A stretch of DNA of 64,000 nucleotides from NCBI RefSeq assembly GCF_026967475.1, contig NZ_CP114058.1, forward strand, positions 2,418,001 to 2,482,000. Reading direction: 5' to 3'. The number at the start of each line of letters is the position of its first letter. Positions within the stretch are counted from its first letter, which is position 1. Origin of the DNA: Rouxiella chamberiensis. Its GTDB lineage: Bacteria; Pseudomonadota; Gammaproteobacteria; Enterobacterales; Enterobacteriaceae. Made by a program: the position numbers and the translations under genes. Shown one piece after another: positions 1 through 13,592 of this stretch. The notes under the pieces are model-generated. The model was not told the origin of the DNA, made no database searches, and worked only from the letters and a program-made list of their open reading frames with translations.

Positions 1-43
1 GGCCACAGAGCAGCAATAGCACCGGGCGAGAATAAGCGGACAT
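1..43 (-). CDS. ycaD: YcaD-type MFS transporter, N-terminal fragment (partial)
   Basis: Only the first 14 codons are inside the window; the gene runs off the left edge. The peptide reads MSAYSRPVLLLLCG, which matches the start of enterobacterial YcaD (E. coli MSTYTQPVMLLLSG), an inner-membrane major facilitator permease of unknown substrate. The beginning of the first membrane helix (LLLL) is visible. ycaD lies downstream of serS in this order of bacteria, with dmsABC inserted between them in E. coli but not here. The identification rests on this short match plus position, so it is probable rather than certain. Confidence 0.7.
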   Translation of the reverse strand, partial: MSAYSRPVLLLLCG

Positions 44-351
44 AGGGAATGAGCGACCAAAGAGAGTAGGAAATTGCGCGCATCATGCCATTCGGCCAAA
101 AAAAGTCAATTGGGCAAAATTGGGCATGCGCACAAACTGTATTCTCATGATTTAAATAACTAATCAATCGTCAATCAAGGGTCGCAATGGCTCAAAATGA
201 CCATTTCTCAACTGATTGATATTCAATAGTTTATCGTTTTTAAATCGACGATTAATTCATTAAAAATAAATGTTTTACGCGGCAGTCGATTAAAAAATAT
301 CGCTGATAAAAAAGGCGGGACAAAAAAGGCTAAAATTCGCTGACAAGGCAT
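44..351. other. AT-rich intergenic region upstream of ycaD
   Basis: About 300 bases between the ycaD start and the serS terminator. It is clearly AT-rich (runs of A and T around 215-300), as expected for the ycaD promoter region. No ORF with coding character, no RNA gene and no operator I can name with confidence was seen. Confidence 0.5.
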
Positions 352-382
352 AAAAAAGGCCGACTGCGTGAACAATCGGCCT
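352..382 (-). terminator. Intrinsic terminator of serS
   Basis: On the minus strand AGGCCGA, a short loop and TCGGCCT are followed by a run of T. It lies about 30 bases past the serS stop codon, a normal place for a rho-independent terminator ending the ftsK-lolA-rarA-serS side. Confidence 0.85.
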
Positions 383-410
383 CAATCTATTATTCCCTTT
401 TGTATCGGTA

Positions 411-1724
<1,314 letters not shown>

Positions 1725-1809
1725 TTAAATAAAATTTTGAAGTTACAGGCTGCCTGAAACAGCAGCATGTCAAAGAGTTATCAGCCGTAACCTTACCGCA
1801 CCCGCAAAT

Positions 1810-3154
1810 TTATCGGTAGCGTTTTGTCGGGCTATTTTGATCTTGTTCAGTCAACCATGCCAGTTTCTCGCCGATTTTACCTTCCATCCCGCGTGCGGTC
1901 GGATAATAGTATCGGGTTTCGGCCATTTCGGCAGGGAAATAGCTCTCGCCAGCGGCATAGGCGTTGGGTTCGTCATGCGCGTAACGGTACTCCGCGCCTA
2001 ATCCCATCTCTTTCATCAGCTTGGTCGGCGCGTTGCGCAGATGTTCGGGCACGTCGTAATCTGCCTGTTCTTTGGCGTCGCGAAGCGCGGCCTTGAAGGC
2101 GGTATAAACGGCGTTGCTCTTCGGCGCACAGGCCAGATAGACGATGGCCTGCGCAATCGCCCTTTCGCCCTCCGCCGGGCCGACACGGGTAAAGCAGTCC
2201 CAGGCCGACACGGCAATCTGCATGGCGCGGGGATCGGCGTTGCCCACATCTTCGGAGGCAATCGCCAGAAGACGGCGGGCGACATACAGAGGATCCCCGC
2301 CTGCGGTAATTATGCGGGCATACCAGTACAGCGCGGCGTCAGGAGCCGAGCCGCGAATAGACTTGTGCACAGCGGAGATAAGGTCGTAATAGCGGTCACC
2401 CTTGTTATCGAAACGGGCGCTGCGTTCGCCGGAGATTTCGTTAAGCAGCTCGGGCGTCAGCACTCTTACGCCGTTGGCGTCGACTTCGGCCATATCGGCC
2501 ATCATCTCGATGCTGTTCAGCGCTCGACGGGCGTCTCCATTCACAAGCTCGGCCAGCATGCGTCGCGTTTGCGGTGGAATACGGATGTTTTGTCCGGCAT
2601 AACCGCGGTTCGCCGTTGCCCATCGCCTGATCGATGACCTTTTCGATGTCATCGGCGGTCAGAGCTTTAAGCAGATAGACACGGGCGCGAGACAGCAAGG
2701 CCGAGTTCAGCTCGAACGACGGGTTTTCGGTCGTCGCGCCGATAAAGGTAATGGTGCCGTCTTCGATGTGCGGCAAAAACGCATCCTGCTGACTTTTGTT
2801 GAAGCGATGCACTTCGTCGACAAACAGAATGGTGCGTCGGCCTGCATTTCGATTCTGACGGGCGCGCTCGATGGCTTCGCGGATCTCTTTAATGCCGGAG
2901 GTTACTGCCGATATCCGTTCGACATCGGCGTTGGCATAGCGGCCAATCAACTCTGCCAGCGTCGTTTTTCCGGTACCGGGCGGTCCCCACAGGATCATGG
3001 AGTGCAGCTGACCGGCTTCGATAGCGCGCGGCAACGGCTTGCCCGGCGCCAGCAGATGCTGCTGACCGATATATTCAGCCAGGGTTACCGGCCGCATTCT
3101 TGCGGCCAGTGGCTGAAATTCGTTATGGGAAAAATCGAGTGACAGATTGCTCAC
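1810..3154 (-). CDS. rarA: Replication-associated recombination protein A (AAA+ ATPase), one-base frameshift
   Basis: RarA/MgsA is a clamp-loader-like AAA+ ATPase acting at stalled replication forks. Walker A ([10 protein letters not shown]), Walker B (LFVDEVHRF) and sensor 1 ([10 protein letters not shown]) lie in the first segment; the C-terminal tetramerisation region ([29 protein letters not shown]) lies in the second. The frame breaks near 2603-2612: AMGNGEP in one frame continues as RGYAGQNI in another, with one extra C. The locus is 1345 nt, exactly one more than 448 codons, so the intact protein would be 447 aa as in E. coli. The start is a GTG (VSNLSLDFS) with AGG a few bases before it, 7 nt after the lolA stop. 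Confidence 0.95.
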
Positions 3155-3161
3155 TAGGTCC

Positions 3162-3773
3162 TCACTGACGCTGGTCGTCCAGCGTAACCCCCTGCGGCGG
3201 GGTGAATTTGAATTTGGCATCATCAACGGCAGCATTCTGCTCGCCTTTCAGCGCGTAGGCGCTGCGCTGACCGTCCTGCTCAACGGCAGTAAAGCTCTTG
3301 ATGGTGCCGGATGGCGTCACGGTAATCGCAAACTGCTTGAGATTGCCGGTCGCCGATTTCGGGGTCAGATTAAAATCGTCGCCTTTCTGGGTCACGTTGT
3401 ATTTTGCCCAGTCGCTGCTGTCGTTGCGGGTAATCAGCATAAATGGCGTGTTGCCCGTGGCATTTTTCAGCCAGGTTGCCGTCACCTGCTCGACAAACGG
3501 ATTATAGAACCACAGCGTCTTGCCGTCGGAGACCAGAATGCTTTCATCCGGCGTGGTCATATGCCAGTTGAACAGGTTCGGACGTTTCACCCACAGCTGG
3601 CCTTCGCCCTGCTGGATGTTGGAGCCGTCATCACCGGTTACCGTCTGGGTGAAGCTGGCATGGAAAGTATTCAGCTTGCCGAGGCGGGTTTTTAAATCGC
3701 TGCTGGCATCGGCCAGTACAGATCCTGAAATAAATGCGGTCAACAAACAGCTTACAGCTAATAATTTTTTCAT
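3162..3773 (-). CDS. lolA: Outer-membrane lipoprotein carrier protein LolA
   Basis: Periplasmic chaperone that takes lipoproteins from LolCDE and hands them to LolB at the outer membrane. From the ATG of MKKLLAVS it is 203 aa, the usual length. Residues 1-21 form a Sec signal peptide ending VLA, and the mature part begins [10 protein letters not shown]. Typical LolA segments are visible ([44 protein letters not shown]). The upstream extension of the frame (17 codons) was rejected because the signal peptide starts at the second ATG, which has GAGG upstream. Lies between ftsK and rarA, its normal position. Confidence 0.97.
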   Translation of the reverse strand: MKKLLAVSCLLTAFISGSVLADASSDLKTRLGKLNTFHASFTQTVTGDDGSNIQQGEGQLWVKRPNLFNWHMTTPDESILVSDGKTLWFYNPFVEQVTATWLKNATGNTPFMLITRNDSSDWAKYNVTQKGDDFNLTPKSATGNLKQFAITVTPSGTIKSFTAVEQDGQRSAYALKGEQNAAVDDAKFKFTPPQGVTLDDQRQ

Positions 3774-3978
3774 TGTTATTGTTACCTCAAAATCTATGGC
3801 GAACTGGACGACCTCTCCCAACAATTGGGGGATCCCCGGAAAAACAACCCCGAGCGCTAAACTTTAGCCTAGCCTTAAGGCCCTGCGATAGCTCAATTAT
3901 CTGAGAATTATAGGTTTTACGATTCTTTGCATTCTTGTCTTCGACAGCGCATGCCCTTCATGACGCGGCAGAATTGGC

Positions 3979-4000
3979 AAGGGCCGCAGCAGCGGCCCTT
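3979..4000. terminator. Perfect hairpin after ftsK (no clear U tract)
   Basis: AAGGGCCGC and GCGGCCCTT form a perfect 9-bp stem around a 4-base loop, about 33 bases past the ftsK stop codon. Neither strand has a strong T run after it, so it may stabilise or pause the ftsK transcript rather than end it, leaving lolA-rarA-serS partly co-transcribed. Confidence 0.5.
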
Positions 4001-4032
4001 GAATTATTGACGCAATAACGGCTTGGGTTGAC

Positions 4033-7000
4033 TTAAGACTGCCCATTCGGTGCCGGTGCCAGCACTTCACGATTACCGTTATGACCGGGCGTACTGACGA
4101 TAGACTGCGCCTCCATCTGTTCAACGATTCGCGCCGCGCGGTTGTAACCGATACGGAACTGGCGCTGAACGCCGGAAATAGAGGCTCGACGTTTCTCGAC
4201 CACAAACTCGACCGCCTGATCGAACAGCGGATCAAGCTCTTCGCCCTCTTCCAGACCGCCGCCGCCTTCGCCTTCTTCACCGCCCTTGATGATGCTGTCG
4301 ATGTATTGCGGACGACCCCGCGCTTTCCAGTCCTGAACCACCGCGTGCACTTCCTGGTCACGCACGAACGCGCCATGAACACGGATAGGAATCGAGGAGT
4401 TCGGTGCCATGTAAAGCATGTCACCCATTCCGAGCAGGGACTCTGCGCCACCCTGATCGAGGATGGTTCGGGAGTCGATTTTGCTCGACACGGTAAAGGC
4501 GATACGCGTCGGGATGTTGGCCTTGATAAGGCCGGTAATCACGTCGACCGACGGACGCTGCGTCGCGAGCACCAGGTGAATCCCTGCTGCTCGCGCTTTC
4601 TGCGCCAGACGGGCAATCAGCTCTTCGACCTTTTTACCCACGGTCATCATCAGATCGGCGAATTCGTCGACCAGCACCACGATAAATGGCAGTTTCTCGA
4701 GCATTGGCGGCTCGGTGCCCATGCTGTCGCTCGGTTTCCAGAACGGGTCAGGAATAGGACGACCCATGTCTTCCGCTTCTTTCACCCGCTCGTTGTAACC
4801 GGCCAGATTACGCACGCCCAGCGCGGACATCAGCTTGTAACGACGCTCCATCTCGCCGACACACCAGCGCAGCGCATTGGCTGCATCTTTCATGTCGGTC
4901 ACCACTTCGGTCAGCAGATGCGGAATGCCTTCATACACGGACAACTCGAGCATTTTCGGGTCGATCATGATGAAACGCACGTCTTCCGGCGTTGCCTTGT
5001 ACAACATGCTGAGGATCATGGCGTTCACGCCGACCGATTTACCGGAACCGGTGGTACCGGCTACCAGCAGGTGCGGCATTTTCGCCAAATCGGCCACCAC
5101 CGGCTCACCGGCGATGTCTTTACCCAGCACGACCGTCAACGGCGACGGATCGTTTTTAAACTGCGGACAATCCAGCACTTCGCGCAGATAAACGGTCTGA
5201 CGTTTCTTGTTCGGCAACTCAAGCCCGACATAAGGCTTGCCCGGAATCACTTCCACGATACGCACGGCCACGGTAGACAGTGAGCGCGCAAGATCGCGGG
5301 AGAGATTCGAGATACGCGCGGCTTTTACGCCCGGTGCCAAATCCAGTTCGAAACGGGTAATCACAGGCCCCGGCAGTTTGTCGACCACTTCTGCCTTGAT
5401 GCGATAGTCGTTGAGGCGCGCCTCGATGAGCTGGGCGGTCTGCTCAAGCGCAAACATATCGACCGGCTCTTCGGTGGCAGGCGCAGAGGTCAGGAGATCC
5501 AGACTCGGCAACGGCGTCGTCGGTTTGCTCAGCGGTTGATCGTTGCGCATCAGGAACGGGTGAATCAGGCTGTCCATCGCCGGTTTAGGTGGCTCGACGG
5601 GCTGCTGTGGCTCCACATATTTCTGCGGCTCGACGGGCTGCGGCGCGCCATACTGCGAATGCGGTTCTGCATAAACCTGGGGCTCTACCCGCTGCGGCTG
5701 CTGCGAATAATGCGGCGGCTCGACCTGCTGACGCGGTTCGGTAGCCGCTTGCGCATGCTGACCATAGGTCGCGGGTTGCGTCGATGCTTCAACCTGTGGC
5801 GAGAGTGTAAACAGCGGTTCGACCGGCGTATCATCAATCAAATCGGCCATCGGCGAGAAATTGAAGGCGTCATGAGTGCTGATATTGTGCGGCGAAACGG
5901 GCGCGGTCTGCTCAGGCTGCCGGCGAACGGGCTCCTGATACTGTGGCGTTGTTGGCGGCACCGGCGCGGCCTGATAACGGGCCTGCTCGCGTTCGGCAAA
6001 GGCCTGACGCAGTTGCGCCTGCATCAGCGCCTCTTCGTCATCTTCGATAACCGGCTCGGCGTCGGCGGAGTGCACATTGGCAGTCTCGACCTCGGCGGTT
6101 TCGCCATAGCGCTGATTCTGCTGCTCGACCCATGCCTGACGCAGTGCGGCCTGCTGCTGTTCTTCTTCCTCTTCGGCAGAAGACACCCCTGAAGGCGGCT
6201 GCTGTGCCTGCGCTTCGCGTGCCAGACGAGCCGCTTCCTGCTCCTGCTGCTCGGCGATGCGCTGCGAAGGCAGTTTGATGCCGTAGGAGGCCATTTCGCG
6301 ACGGGTAGGCAATTTGACCGGATTAGGGCGAGGCAACTCGGGGCCGAATCCTTTCTTGATTTGCGGATTATCGTCGCTGGTGGCGCTGAACGCAGGCATA
6401 AAGGTGTTGGCGGCTTCGGCAGCAGAAGCTTTGCCCGCCTGTGCCAGACCGGTCGCCAGCGCGGCCGTCGCGGCAATGCTTGCGGCATCCGGCGGGGCCG
6501 TGAACTCGAACGGAGAACGGTCGTGATGCGGTTCGGCAACCTGATTCCAGTCGCCCATCTGCGGCTCGTCATAACGGCGAGACGAGGTTTCGGCCGGCGA
6601 CTGAACGTGACGAGGCGCCGGCGTCTCTTCCGGGATCTCGAAACTGTACAGCGGCGGCGTTGCCTCCGGCTCCTGCACATATTGCTGTGAAGCAGAATGA
6701 GCAGACGTCGTGGCGGAAGGCGTTGGCTGCGGCGTTGCAGCCTGAACTGGCATCTCGACAGGCGACTGGGCCTGCGCGTCGACATGCGGCGCAGAGGCTG
6801 GCGTGACCGTTGCCGCGTTTTCGGCAAGCGGCTGCGTGGCGGCATTGGCCGGTGCAGCAGGCTGTGGCGCAGCGGACTGACCCACGGCCGGTGCCGAGAA
6901 CAGCACGTCGTCTTCGTCATCGCCCATAGCCGCAGCAGAAATCGTCACCGCATCGGCGGCGGCAACCTGTGCAGGCGATGCCGGCGTATGATGCGCCTCA

Positions 7001-7698
7001 TTGCCCTCTTTCGACTGATTCTTCAGCAGCGTGTCGTCGTGTTCTTCATCGTAGTCGTAGTCATACGCTTCGTCATCGCGACGCGAACGGTTGGTCATGA
7101 AGGTGGTCGCACCCAGCACGGTGCCGCCAATCTTTTCGGCGATGGTTAACCAGGACCAGCCCGTAAACAGGGTCAGACCGGCCGCCCATACGCAAAGCAG
7201 CACAAGCGTTGCGCCCACGTTGTTGAACCACGGCGTCATGGCGGTGCCGAGCAGACTGCCGATCACCCCGCCCGAGGCGAAGTAGTAAAGGTCGTCGATA
7301 TTGAGCGATGCCAGACCACAAGACGTGAGAATGAGCGCCAACGTGCCTATCAGACGTAGCGAAAGGGTAAAGAAATCAATGTAATCCTGACTGTCTCGCT
7401 GTCGGAAAGAGGCCCAGCAGAGGCAAATCATGATAGGTGGAATGGCGTAGGCCAGCACCCCGAAAATAAAGAACAGCGTATCGGCCATCCAGGCACCGAC
7501 ACCGCCTCCCAAATTATGGATAGGACCGTGCCAGGAGGTCTGGGACCAACTCGGATCGGACGGATTGAAACTGAGTAATGCCGCCATCAAATAAATGGCA
7601 AACACCGCCACCACAACCAGCACAGCCTCCAGAATTCGTCGGCTTCCGCTCAGTTTTCTCAAGGTAACGTCTTTGTCTTCTGTATATTCCTGGCTCAA
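4033..7698 (-). CDS. ftsK: DNA translocase FtsK
   Basis: Septal DNA pump that couples cell division to chromosome dimer resolution at dif through XerCD. The 1221 residues show: an N-terminal membrane domain (about 20-195) with four hydrophobic spans; a long Pro/Gln/Glu-rich linker (about 200-770) with low-complexity stretches such as [11 protein letters not shown]; and the RecA-like motor with Walker A GTTGSGKS near 876 and Walker [11 protein letters not shown] near 1007. The C-terminal gamma winged helix ([24 protein letters not shown]) reads KOPS and contacts XerD. E. coli FtsK has 1329 aa; the shortfall is in the linker. The apparent start codon is TTG ([10 protein letters not shown]), with GGAGAG about 6 nt upstream, and this N-terminus matches E. 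coli. Confidence 0.97.
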   Translation of the reverse strand: MSQEYTEDKDVTLRKLSGSRRILEAVLVVVAVFAIYLMAALLSFNPSDPSWSQTSWHGPIHNLGGGVGAWMADTLFFIFGVLAYAIPPIMICLCWASFRQRDSQDYIDFFTLSLRLIGTLALILTSCGLASLNIDDLYYFASGGVIGSLLGTAMTPWFNNVGATLVLLCVWAAGLTLFTGWSWLTIAEKIGGTVLGATTFMTNRSRRDDEAYDYDYDEEHDDTLLKNQSKEGNEAHHTPASPAQVAAADAVTISAAAMGDDEDDVLFSAPAVGQSAAPQPAAPANAATQPLAENAATVTPASAPHVDAQAQSPVEMPVQAATPQPTPSATTSAHSASQQYVQEPEATPPLYSFEIPEETPAPRHVQSPAETSSRRYDEPQMGDWNQVAEPHHDRSPFEFTAPPDAASIAATAALATGLAQAGKASAAEAANTFMPAFSATSDDNPQIKKGFGPELPRPNPVKLPTRREMASYGIKLPSQRIAEQQEQEAARLAREAQAQQPPSGVSSAEEEEEQQQAALRQAWVEQQNQRYGETAEVETANVHSADAEPVIEDDEEALMQAQLRQAFAEREQARYQAAPVPPTTPQYQEPVRRQPEQTAPVSPHNISTHDAFNFSPMADLIDDTPVEPLFTLSPQVEASTQPATYGQHAQAATEPRQQVEPPHYSQQPQRVEPQVYAEPHSQYGAPQPVEPQKYVEPQQPVEPPKPAMDSLIHPFLMRNDQPLSKPTTPLPSLDLLTSAPATEEPVDMFALEQTAQLIEARLNDYRIKAEVVDKLPGPVITRFELDLAPGVKAARISNLSRDLARSLSTVAVRIVEVIPGKPYVGLELPNKKRQTVYLREVLDCPQFKNDPSPLTVVLGKDIAGEPVVADLAKMPHLLVAGTTGSGKSVGVNAMILSMLYKATPEDVRFIMIDPKMLELSVYEGIPHLLTEVVTDMKDAANALRWCVGEMERRYKLMSALGVRNLAGYNERVKEAEDMGRPIPDPFWKPSDSMGTEPPMLEKLPFIVVLVDEFADLMMTVGKKVEELIARLAQKARAAGIHLVLATQRPSVDVITGLIKANIPTRIAFTVSSKIDSRTILDQGGAESLLGMGDMLYMAPNSSIPIRVHGAFVRDQEVHAVVQDWKARGRPQYIDSIIKGGEEGEGGGGLEEGEELDPLFDQAVEFVVEKRRASISGVQRQFRIGYNRAARIVEQMEAQSIVSTPGHNGNREVLAPAPNGQS

Positions 7699-7824
7699 GA
7701 AAGGCTCTCCAGGTTCCTGTGAACTGAAATAGCGATAGCGCCGGGAACAAACCCCGACGCCAGAGCTGTATGAATAAACAGGAGTGTAGCGAAATAAATT
7801 AGGTTTTGCACCTGAACCTTTTGC

Positions 7825-8319
7825 TTACCGGGTCTTAATTACCAGGCGGTTAGTCTGTTTCACTTCTTCCATGACCACATAGGTACGGGTGTCGTTAACG
7901 CCCGGCAAACGAAGCAACGTTTCGCCCAGCAGTTTACGGTAAGCAGACATATCCGGTACACGCGTTTTCAACAAATAGTCGAAGTCGCCGGAGACCAGGT
8001 GACACTCCTGAATATCTTCTAGTTTTTGTACTGCTGCATTGAATTGCTCAAACACATCCGGTGCGCCACGGTTGAGGGTAATCTCAACGAACACCAGCAA
8101 CGATGCATCCAGATAGTGAGGATTAAGCAACGCAGTGTAGCCATGAATGAAGTTTTGACGTTCCAGACGGCGAACGCGCTCCAGACATGGTGTAGGCGAC
8201 AAACCTACACGTTTTGAAAGCTCGACGTTAGAGATCCGGCCATCCTTTTGCAGCTCATTAAGAATGTTACGGTCAATACGGTCGAGATCTTTACCCGGAC
8301 GCTTCTTGTTATCTACCAT
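7825..8319 (-). CDS. lrp: Leucine-responsive regulatory protein
   Basis: Global feast/famine regulator of amino-acid metabolism, transport and fimbriae, binding DNA as octamers or hexadecamers. From the ATG of MVDNKKRPGKDLDR it is 164 aa and nearly identical to E. coli Lrp. The helix-turn-helix (ISNVELSKRVGLSPTPCLERVRRLE) is in the N-terminal third and the RAM ligand-binding domain (LVFVEITLNRGAP ... VMEEVKQTNRLVIKTR) follows. The 13-codon upstream extension of the frame was discarded. It is divergent from trxB across a long AT-rich region and next to ftsK, as is normal. Lrp is known to repress its own promoter. Confidence 0.98.
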   Translation of the reverse strand: MVDNKKRPGKDLDRIDRNILNELQKDGRISNVELSKRVGLSPTPCLERVRRLERQNFIHGYTALLNPHYLDASLLVFVEITLNRGAPDVFEQFNAAVQKLEDIQECHLVSGDFDYLLKTRVPDMSAYRKLLGETLLRLPGVNDTRTYVVMEEVKQTNRLVIKTR

Positions 8320-9890
<1,571 letters not shown>

Positions 9891-9925
9891 TCTGCCTGAC
9901 TCTCTTTAACAGTCAGTGCAAACAG

Positions 9926-9949
9926 GGCGGCCTTCGGGTCGCCTTTTTT
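9926..9949 (+). terminator. Intrinsic terminator of trxB
   Basis: GGCGGCC, loop TTCG and GGTCGCC (one G-U pair) followed by six T, 35 bases after the trxB stop. Textbook rho-independent terminator. Confidence 0.93.
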
Positions 9950-10093
9950 ATTGCGGCTTTTTCTCGGCCTCAAGTGTTCATCTCGCGAAAGACCCTGTAG
10001 ACTATGCGGGCTTTCCATTTCGCCTGGAAATCAGGGTTGGAAGCACCTTGGCGTGCTTTTGGAATCACCTATTCTGCATTCGGGCTTCGCGCA

Positions 10094-11866
10094 ATGAATA
10101 AAACACGGCAACAAGAACTCCTCCGCTGGCTCAAACAACAGAGCGGCCGAGCGAAAAAATGGACGCGGCTTTCCATGATGCTCGGCCTGCTTTCCGGTCT
10201 GCTGATTCTGGCGCAGGCATGGCTGCTCGCAGGGTTGCTGCATCATCTTGTCGTTCTGCACACTCCACGCAGCGCACTGTGGCAAAACTTTCTCTTTCTG
10301 GCGCTCACCTTTGTGCTGCGCGCGGGCGTCACCTGGCTGCGCGAACAGGTCGGCTTTATCTGCGGTCGCCTTGTTCGCGAGGCGATGCGAAAACAGGTGC
10401 TGGATCGCCTGCATCAACTTGGCCCGGCCTGGATAAAAGGCAAACCGGCCGGAAGCTGGGCAACGCTTATCCTCGAGCAAATCGAAGAGATGCAGGACTA
10501 TTACGCGCGCTATCTTCCGCAAATTTCACTGGCGGGGATCATTCCACTGCTGATTCTGGTCAGCGTCTTTCCGATTAACTGGGCTGCCGGCCTGATTCTG
10601 CTGGTCACCGCCCCGCTCATTCCGCTGTTTATGGCGCTGGTCGGCATGGGCGCGGCGGATGCCAATCGCCGCAACTTTCAGGCACTGGCGCGGCTCGGCG
10701 GACAATTTCTCGACAGCCTGCGCGGGCTTGACACGCTACGGCTGTTCAACCGCGCCGAGGCCGAGCTTGCGCAAATAACCGCCTCGACAGAGGATTTCCG
10801 CGCCCGCACGATGGACGTGCTGCGACTGGCCTTTCTCTCATCCGCCGTGCTGGAATTTTTTGCCTCGATTTCCATTGCCGTGGTCGCCGTATACTTTGGT
10901 TTTTCCTATATGGGCGAGCTGAATTTCGGGCATTACGGCACGCCGATCACCCTGTTTTCGGGCTTTCTGGTGCTGATTCTGGCACCCGAGTTTTTCCAGC
11001 CGCTGCGCGATCTCGGGGTATTTTATCATGCCAAGGCGCAGGCCGTGGGCGCGGCAGAAAGTCTGGTCGCCTTTTTAGGTGCCGAAGGGACACCTCCTTC
11101 CTGCGGTCAACAGCCCTGGAAAGATGCCGGTCCTGTCACCCTCGAGGCCCTCGACCTCATCGTGCTTTCGCCGCAGGGCGAGAGACTCGCGGGTCCCCTT
11201 AACTTTACGCTGGCAGCGGGCCGCCGTGTGGCGATTGTCGGGCTGAGCGGCGCCGGTAAAAGTTCGCTGCTCAACGTCTTGCTCGGGTTTTTACCCTATC
11301 GCGGTCAACTGCGGGTCAACGGCTGCGAGCTGCGCGAGATTGCGGTAGACGACTGGCGGCAGCACCTCGGCTGGGTAGGGCAAAACCCTCATCTGCCGGA
11401 ATCCACGATAAGGGAAAACATTATGCTGGGTCAGCCGAACGTCGGCCTGCAACGGCTCGAAGACGCTATCTTGCAGGCCCATGTCGATGAATTTACCGCG
11501 CAGCTGCCACAGGGAATCGACACGCCTATCGGCGAAGAGGCGGCGCGGCTTTCCGTCGGGCAGGCGCAGCGTGTGGCCGTGGCTCGCGCCCTTTTGTCTC
11601 CATGCGCACTTTTGCTGCTCGACGAACCGGCGGCGAGCCTCGATGCCGACAGCGAACGGCGGGTGATGCACGCGCTCAATCAGGCGGCGAAACGCCAGAC
11701 CACGCTGCTGGTCACGCATCGGCTTGAAGACACCGCGCAGTATGACGAGGTGTGGGTCATGGAAAACGGCATGCTGGTCGAGCAAGGTCATTATCAGCCG
11801 CTGGTTGCCCGCAACGGGCGGTTTGCCAGCCTGCTCACTCAGCGCATTTCGGAGCCACAGTCATGA
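10094..11866 (+). CDS. cydD: Heterodimeric ABC exporter subunit CydD (cysteine/glutathione)
   Basis: With CydC it forms an inner-membrane ABC exporter of glutathione and cysteine (haem handling has also been described) required for assembly of cytochrome bd and periplasmic cytochromes. 590 aa from the ATG of MNKTRQQELL (E. coli 588). An N-terminal six-helix ABC transmembrane domain (about 20-320) precedes the nucleotide-binding domain with Walker A GLSGAGKSS, signature LSVGQAQR and Walker B LLLLDEPAASLD. A 30-codon upstream extension was rejected. The ATGA overlap with cydC indicates translational coupling. Intact. Confidence 0.96.
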   Translation: MNKTRQQELLRWLKQQSGRAKKWTRLSMMLGLLSGLLILAQAWLLAGLLHHLVVLHTPRSALWQNFLFLALTFVLRAGVTWLREQVGFICGRLVREAMRKQVLDRLHQLGPAWIKGKPAGSWATLILEQIEEMQDYYARYLPQISLAGIIPLLILVSVFPINWAAGLILLVTAPLIPLFMALVGMGAADANRRNFQALARLGGQFLDSLRGLDTLRLFNRAEAELAQITASTEDFRARTMDVLRLAFLSSAVLEFFASISIAVVAVYFGFSYMGELNFGHYGTPITLFSGFLVLILAPEFFQPLRDLGVFYHAKAQAVGAAESLVAFLGAEGTPPSCGQQPWKDAGPVTLEALDLIVLSPQGERLAGPLNFTLAAGRRVAIVGLSGAGKSSLLNVLLGFLPYRGQLRVNGCELREIAVDDWRQHLGWVGQNPHLPESTIRENIMLGQPNVGLQRLEDAILQAHVDEFTAQLPQGIDTPIGEEAARLSVGQAQRVAVARALLSPCALLLLDEPAASLDADSERRVMHALNQAAKRQTTLLVTHRLEDTAQYDEVWVMENGMLVEQGHYQPLVARNGRFASLLTQRISEPQS

Positions 11867-13523
11867 GAACCTTGCTGCCGTTTCTGGCGCTTTACCGCCG
11901 CCACTGGATTCGCATGGCCCTCGGGATTTTGCTTGCCATTGTGACACTGCTGGCCAGCATCGGCCTGCTGACCCTGTCGGGTTGGTTCCTGGCTGCCGCC
12001 TCGCTCGCGGGGCTGGCCGGGATCTACAGCTTTAACTACATGCTTCCCGCGGCAGGCGTGCGCGGAGCTGCCATTATTCGCACCGCCGGACGCTATGCCG
12101 AAAGACTCGCCAGCCACGACGCCACCTTCCGCGTGCTGGCGCATCTGCGTGTATTTACGTTCAGTAAACTGCTGCCGCTCACGCCGGGCGGACTGGCAGG
12201 CTTTCAGAAAGCTGAACTGCTGAACCGGCTGGTGGCCGATGTCGATACCCTCGACCATCTGTATCTGCGGGTGATTTCTCCGCTGATCGCCGCGCTGGCC
12301 GTTATTGTGGTGGTGACTTTCGGCATGAGTTTTCTGGATGTTCATCTGGCCCTGCTGCTGGGCGGCATCATGCTGGCGCTGCTTTTGCTGCTGCCCCTCG
12401 CGTTTTACCGCGCCGGAAAACCGCTCGGGCGTGACCTCACCCATCTGCGCGGCGAGTATCGTACGCAACTCGATGGCTGGTTGCAGGCGCAGGCCGAACT
12501 GGTGATTTTCGGGGCGCAGGCGAGTCGACGACAACAGCTGGATGCCGTCGAACGCCGCTGGATGCATCGCCAGCAGCAGCAAGCCAGACTCTCCGGACTT
12601 TCGCAGGCGCTAATGATTGCCGCCTCGGGCCTGACCGTTTGCCTGCTGTTATGGCTCGCGGCAGGGGTATCGACGCATTGCCCGAACCGGGTGCGCTGCT
12701 GGCGCTGTTTGTGTTCACGCCGCTGGCGGCCTTTGAAGCGCTGGGTCCCGTGGCGGGCGCGTTCCCGCATGTGGGTCAGGTTGTGGCCTCGGCAGAACGG
12801 GTCAGTCAGATTATCGGTCAGCAACCCGCTGTCACGTTTCCTATACAGGGCGCGTCTTCTGCGGCGACGGCGCACGTGTCGATACGGCACGTCAGCTTCC
12901 GTTACCCTTTTCAACCGTTCGAGGTGCTCAAAGACATTACGCTTGAAATCCGCGCGGGTGAGCACGTTGTGCTGCTTGGCAAAACCGGCTGCGGAAAATC
13001 GACGCTGGCACAACTGTTAACCCGCGCCTGGGACCCTCAGCAGGGCCATATTCTGCTTAACGGTGTTTCGTTGGAAGATTATCAACAATCGACCCTGCGC
13101 AGCATGGTGACCGTGTTAAGCCAGCGTGTTCACGTCTTTAACGCTACGCTTCGCGATAATCTGCTGCTTGCCGCGCCCGCCAGTGATGACGCGGCTCTTG
13201 CCGTGGCGTTAAGTCAGGTTGATTTGCAGGCATTACTGGAAAATAGCGGGCTTGATGCCTGGCTGGGTGAAGGCGGCCGTCAGCTTTCGGGCGGCGAACA
13301 GCGAAGGCTGGGGCTGGCGCGTGCCTTGCTGCACGATGCGCCGCTGTGGATCCTCGACGAGCCCACCGAAGGACTGGATGCCGAAACCGAGCGCCATATC
13401 CTGACGCTGCTCGACACCCATTGCCGAGATAAAACCCTGCTGCTTATCACGCATCGGCTGACAGGGCTGGAAAAAATGGATCGCCGAATCACGATGGAAG
13501 CAGGCAGGATAATTTCGCCCTAA
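11863..13523 (+). CDS. cydC: Heterodimeric ABC exporter subunit CydC, one-base frameshift
   Basis: Partner of CydD. Starts MRTLLPFLALYRRHWIRM, overlapping the cydD stop by 4 nt. The transmembrane half reads through LLLWLAAG in one frame and resumes as GIDALPEPGALLALF in the next, because a G run at 12664-12667 is one base short of what the protein needs. The second segment has Walker A GKTGCGKST, signature LSGGEQRR and Walker B LWILDEPTEGLD. The repaired protein would be 553 aa, about 20 shorter than E. coli CydC: it stops at GRIISP, lacking the usual tail after the H-loop (LITHRL). I could not find that tail in another frame, so the short C-terminus looks real. Confidence 0.93.
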
Positions 13524-13558
13524 ACTCATCTATAATCAGGCAAACTTATTATATTTCA

Positions 13559-13574
13559 GGGAGCGCGCGCTCCC
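13559..13574. repeat. Perfect 16-bp palindrome upstream of aat
   Basis: GGGAGCGCGCGCTCCC is a perfect inverted repeat 18 bases before the aat ATG, between cydC and aat. It could be a leader hairpin or a protein site; nothing shows which. A TATAAT at about 13531-13536 upstream could be a -10 for aat. Confidence 0.5.
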
Positions 13575-13592
13575 GCAGATTTCAGGAATGCT

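Noticed and set aside
146..240. Possible FNR site (TTGATATTCAA) upstream of ycaD
   Set aside because: The half-sites are too close; FNR needs TTGAT-N4-ATCAA.
6024..6920. Arg/Ser-rich minus-strand frame inside ftsK
   Set aside because: Out-of-frame reading of the repetitive FtsK linker; the main frame is intact and conserved on both sides.
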